This document shows positions 7,381 to 7,395 of a stretch of 7,395 nucleotides of DNA, one piece after another. Position numbers and translations under genes: made by a program. Below the pieces are notes generated by a model. The model saw only the letters and a program-made list of their open reading frames with translations, did not search any database and was not told the origin of the DNA. The stretch is from an uncultured Lysobacter sp. (GTDB lineage Bacteria > Pseudomonadota > Gammaproteobacteria > Xanthomonadales > Xanthomonadaceae): the NCBI GenBank assembly GCA_902805755.1, contig CADCUA010000380.1:1-7395 (forward strand), read 5' to 3'. How positions within the stretch are numbered: position 1 is the stretch's first letter; the number at the start of each line of letters is the position of its first letter.

Positions 7381-7395
7381 AGATCGGAAGAGCGT
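7381..7395 (+). other. Illumina adapter remnant at the contig end
   Basis: The last 15 bases are AGATCGGAAGAGCGT, identical to the beginning of the TruSeq-type adapter read through at the end of short inserts (the arm continuing GAGCGTCG rather than GAGCACAC). They sit exactly at the end of the window. They are most likely untrimmed library sequence rather than genome, and add a false RSEER to the transporter reading frame. Confidence 0.93.

Overview
This is a very GC-rich (about 70% by eye) bacterial chromosomal segment. The gene order (tRNA-Arg, ubiA, convergent comF, then bioB-bioF-bioH-bioC) and the codon use suggest a gammaproteobacterium of the Xanthomonadaceae type (Lysobacter/Luteimonas/Xanthomonas relatives). 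That assignment rests on recognition only; no search was run. Both ends cut a gene. The right end carries 15 bases identical to the start of an Illumina adapter, so the window appears to be the end of a short-read contig.

Layout: (1) 1-660, the 3' end of katG (catalase-peroxidase), forward. (2) 661-727, a short spacer with two overlapping, mutually exclusive inverted repeats. (3) 728-804, a reverse-strand tRNA-Arg(CCG) with encoded CCA and a likely promoter on its right. (4) 1007-1906, ubiA, the ubiquinone prenyltransferase, whose -10-like box lies where a leaderless transcript would need it. (5) 1920-2699, comF on the reverse strand, ending 13 nt from ubiA. (6) 2749-6877, the biotin genes bioB, bioF, bioH and bioC, all forward. 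(7) 6874 to the end, an EmrE/DMT-type membrane transporter that overlaps bioC by 4 nt and is truncated.

How the genes work together: BioC methylates malonyl-ACP so that fatty acid synthesis can extend it. BioH removes the methyl group from pimeloyl-ACP methyl ester. BioF condenses pimeloyl-ACP with alanine to give 7-keto-8-aminopelargonate (KAPA). BioB inserts sulfur into dethiobiotin. BioA and BioD, the intermediate steps, are not here and must be encoded elsewhere.

The most informative non-coding signal is a BirA-type biotin operator at 2656-2689. It consists of GTCAACC, 16 nt, GGTTGAC, the same half-site spacing as the classical E. coli bio operator. It lies inside the first codons of divergent comF, and its right half overlaps a perfect TTGACA -35 box for bioB. 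I found no previously undescribed system here. The region is ordinary core metabolism with a readable regulatory site and an assembly artefact at the end.
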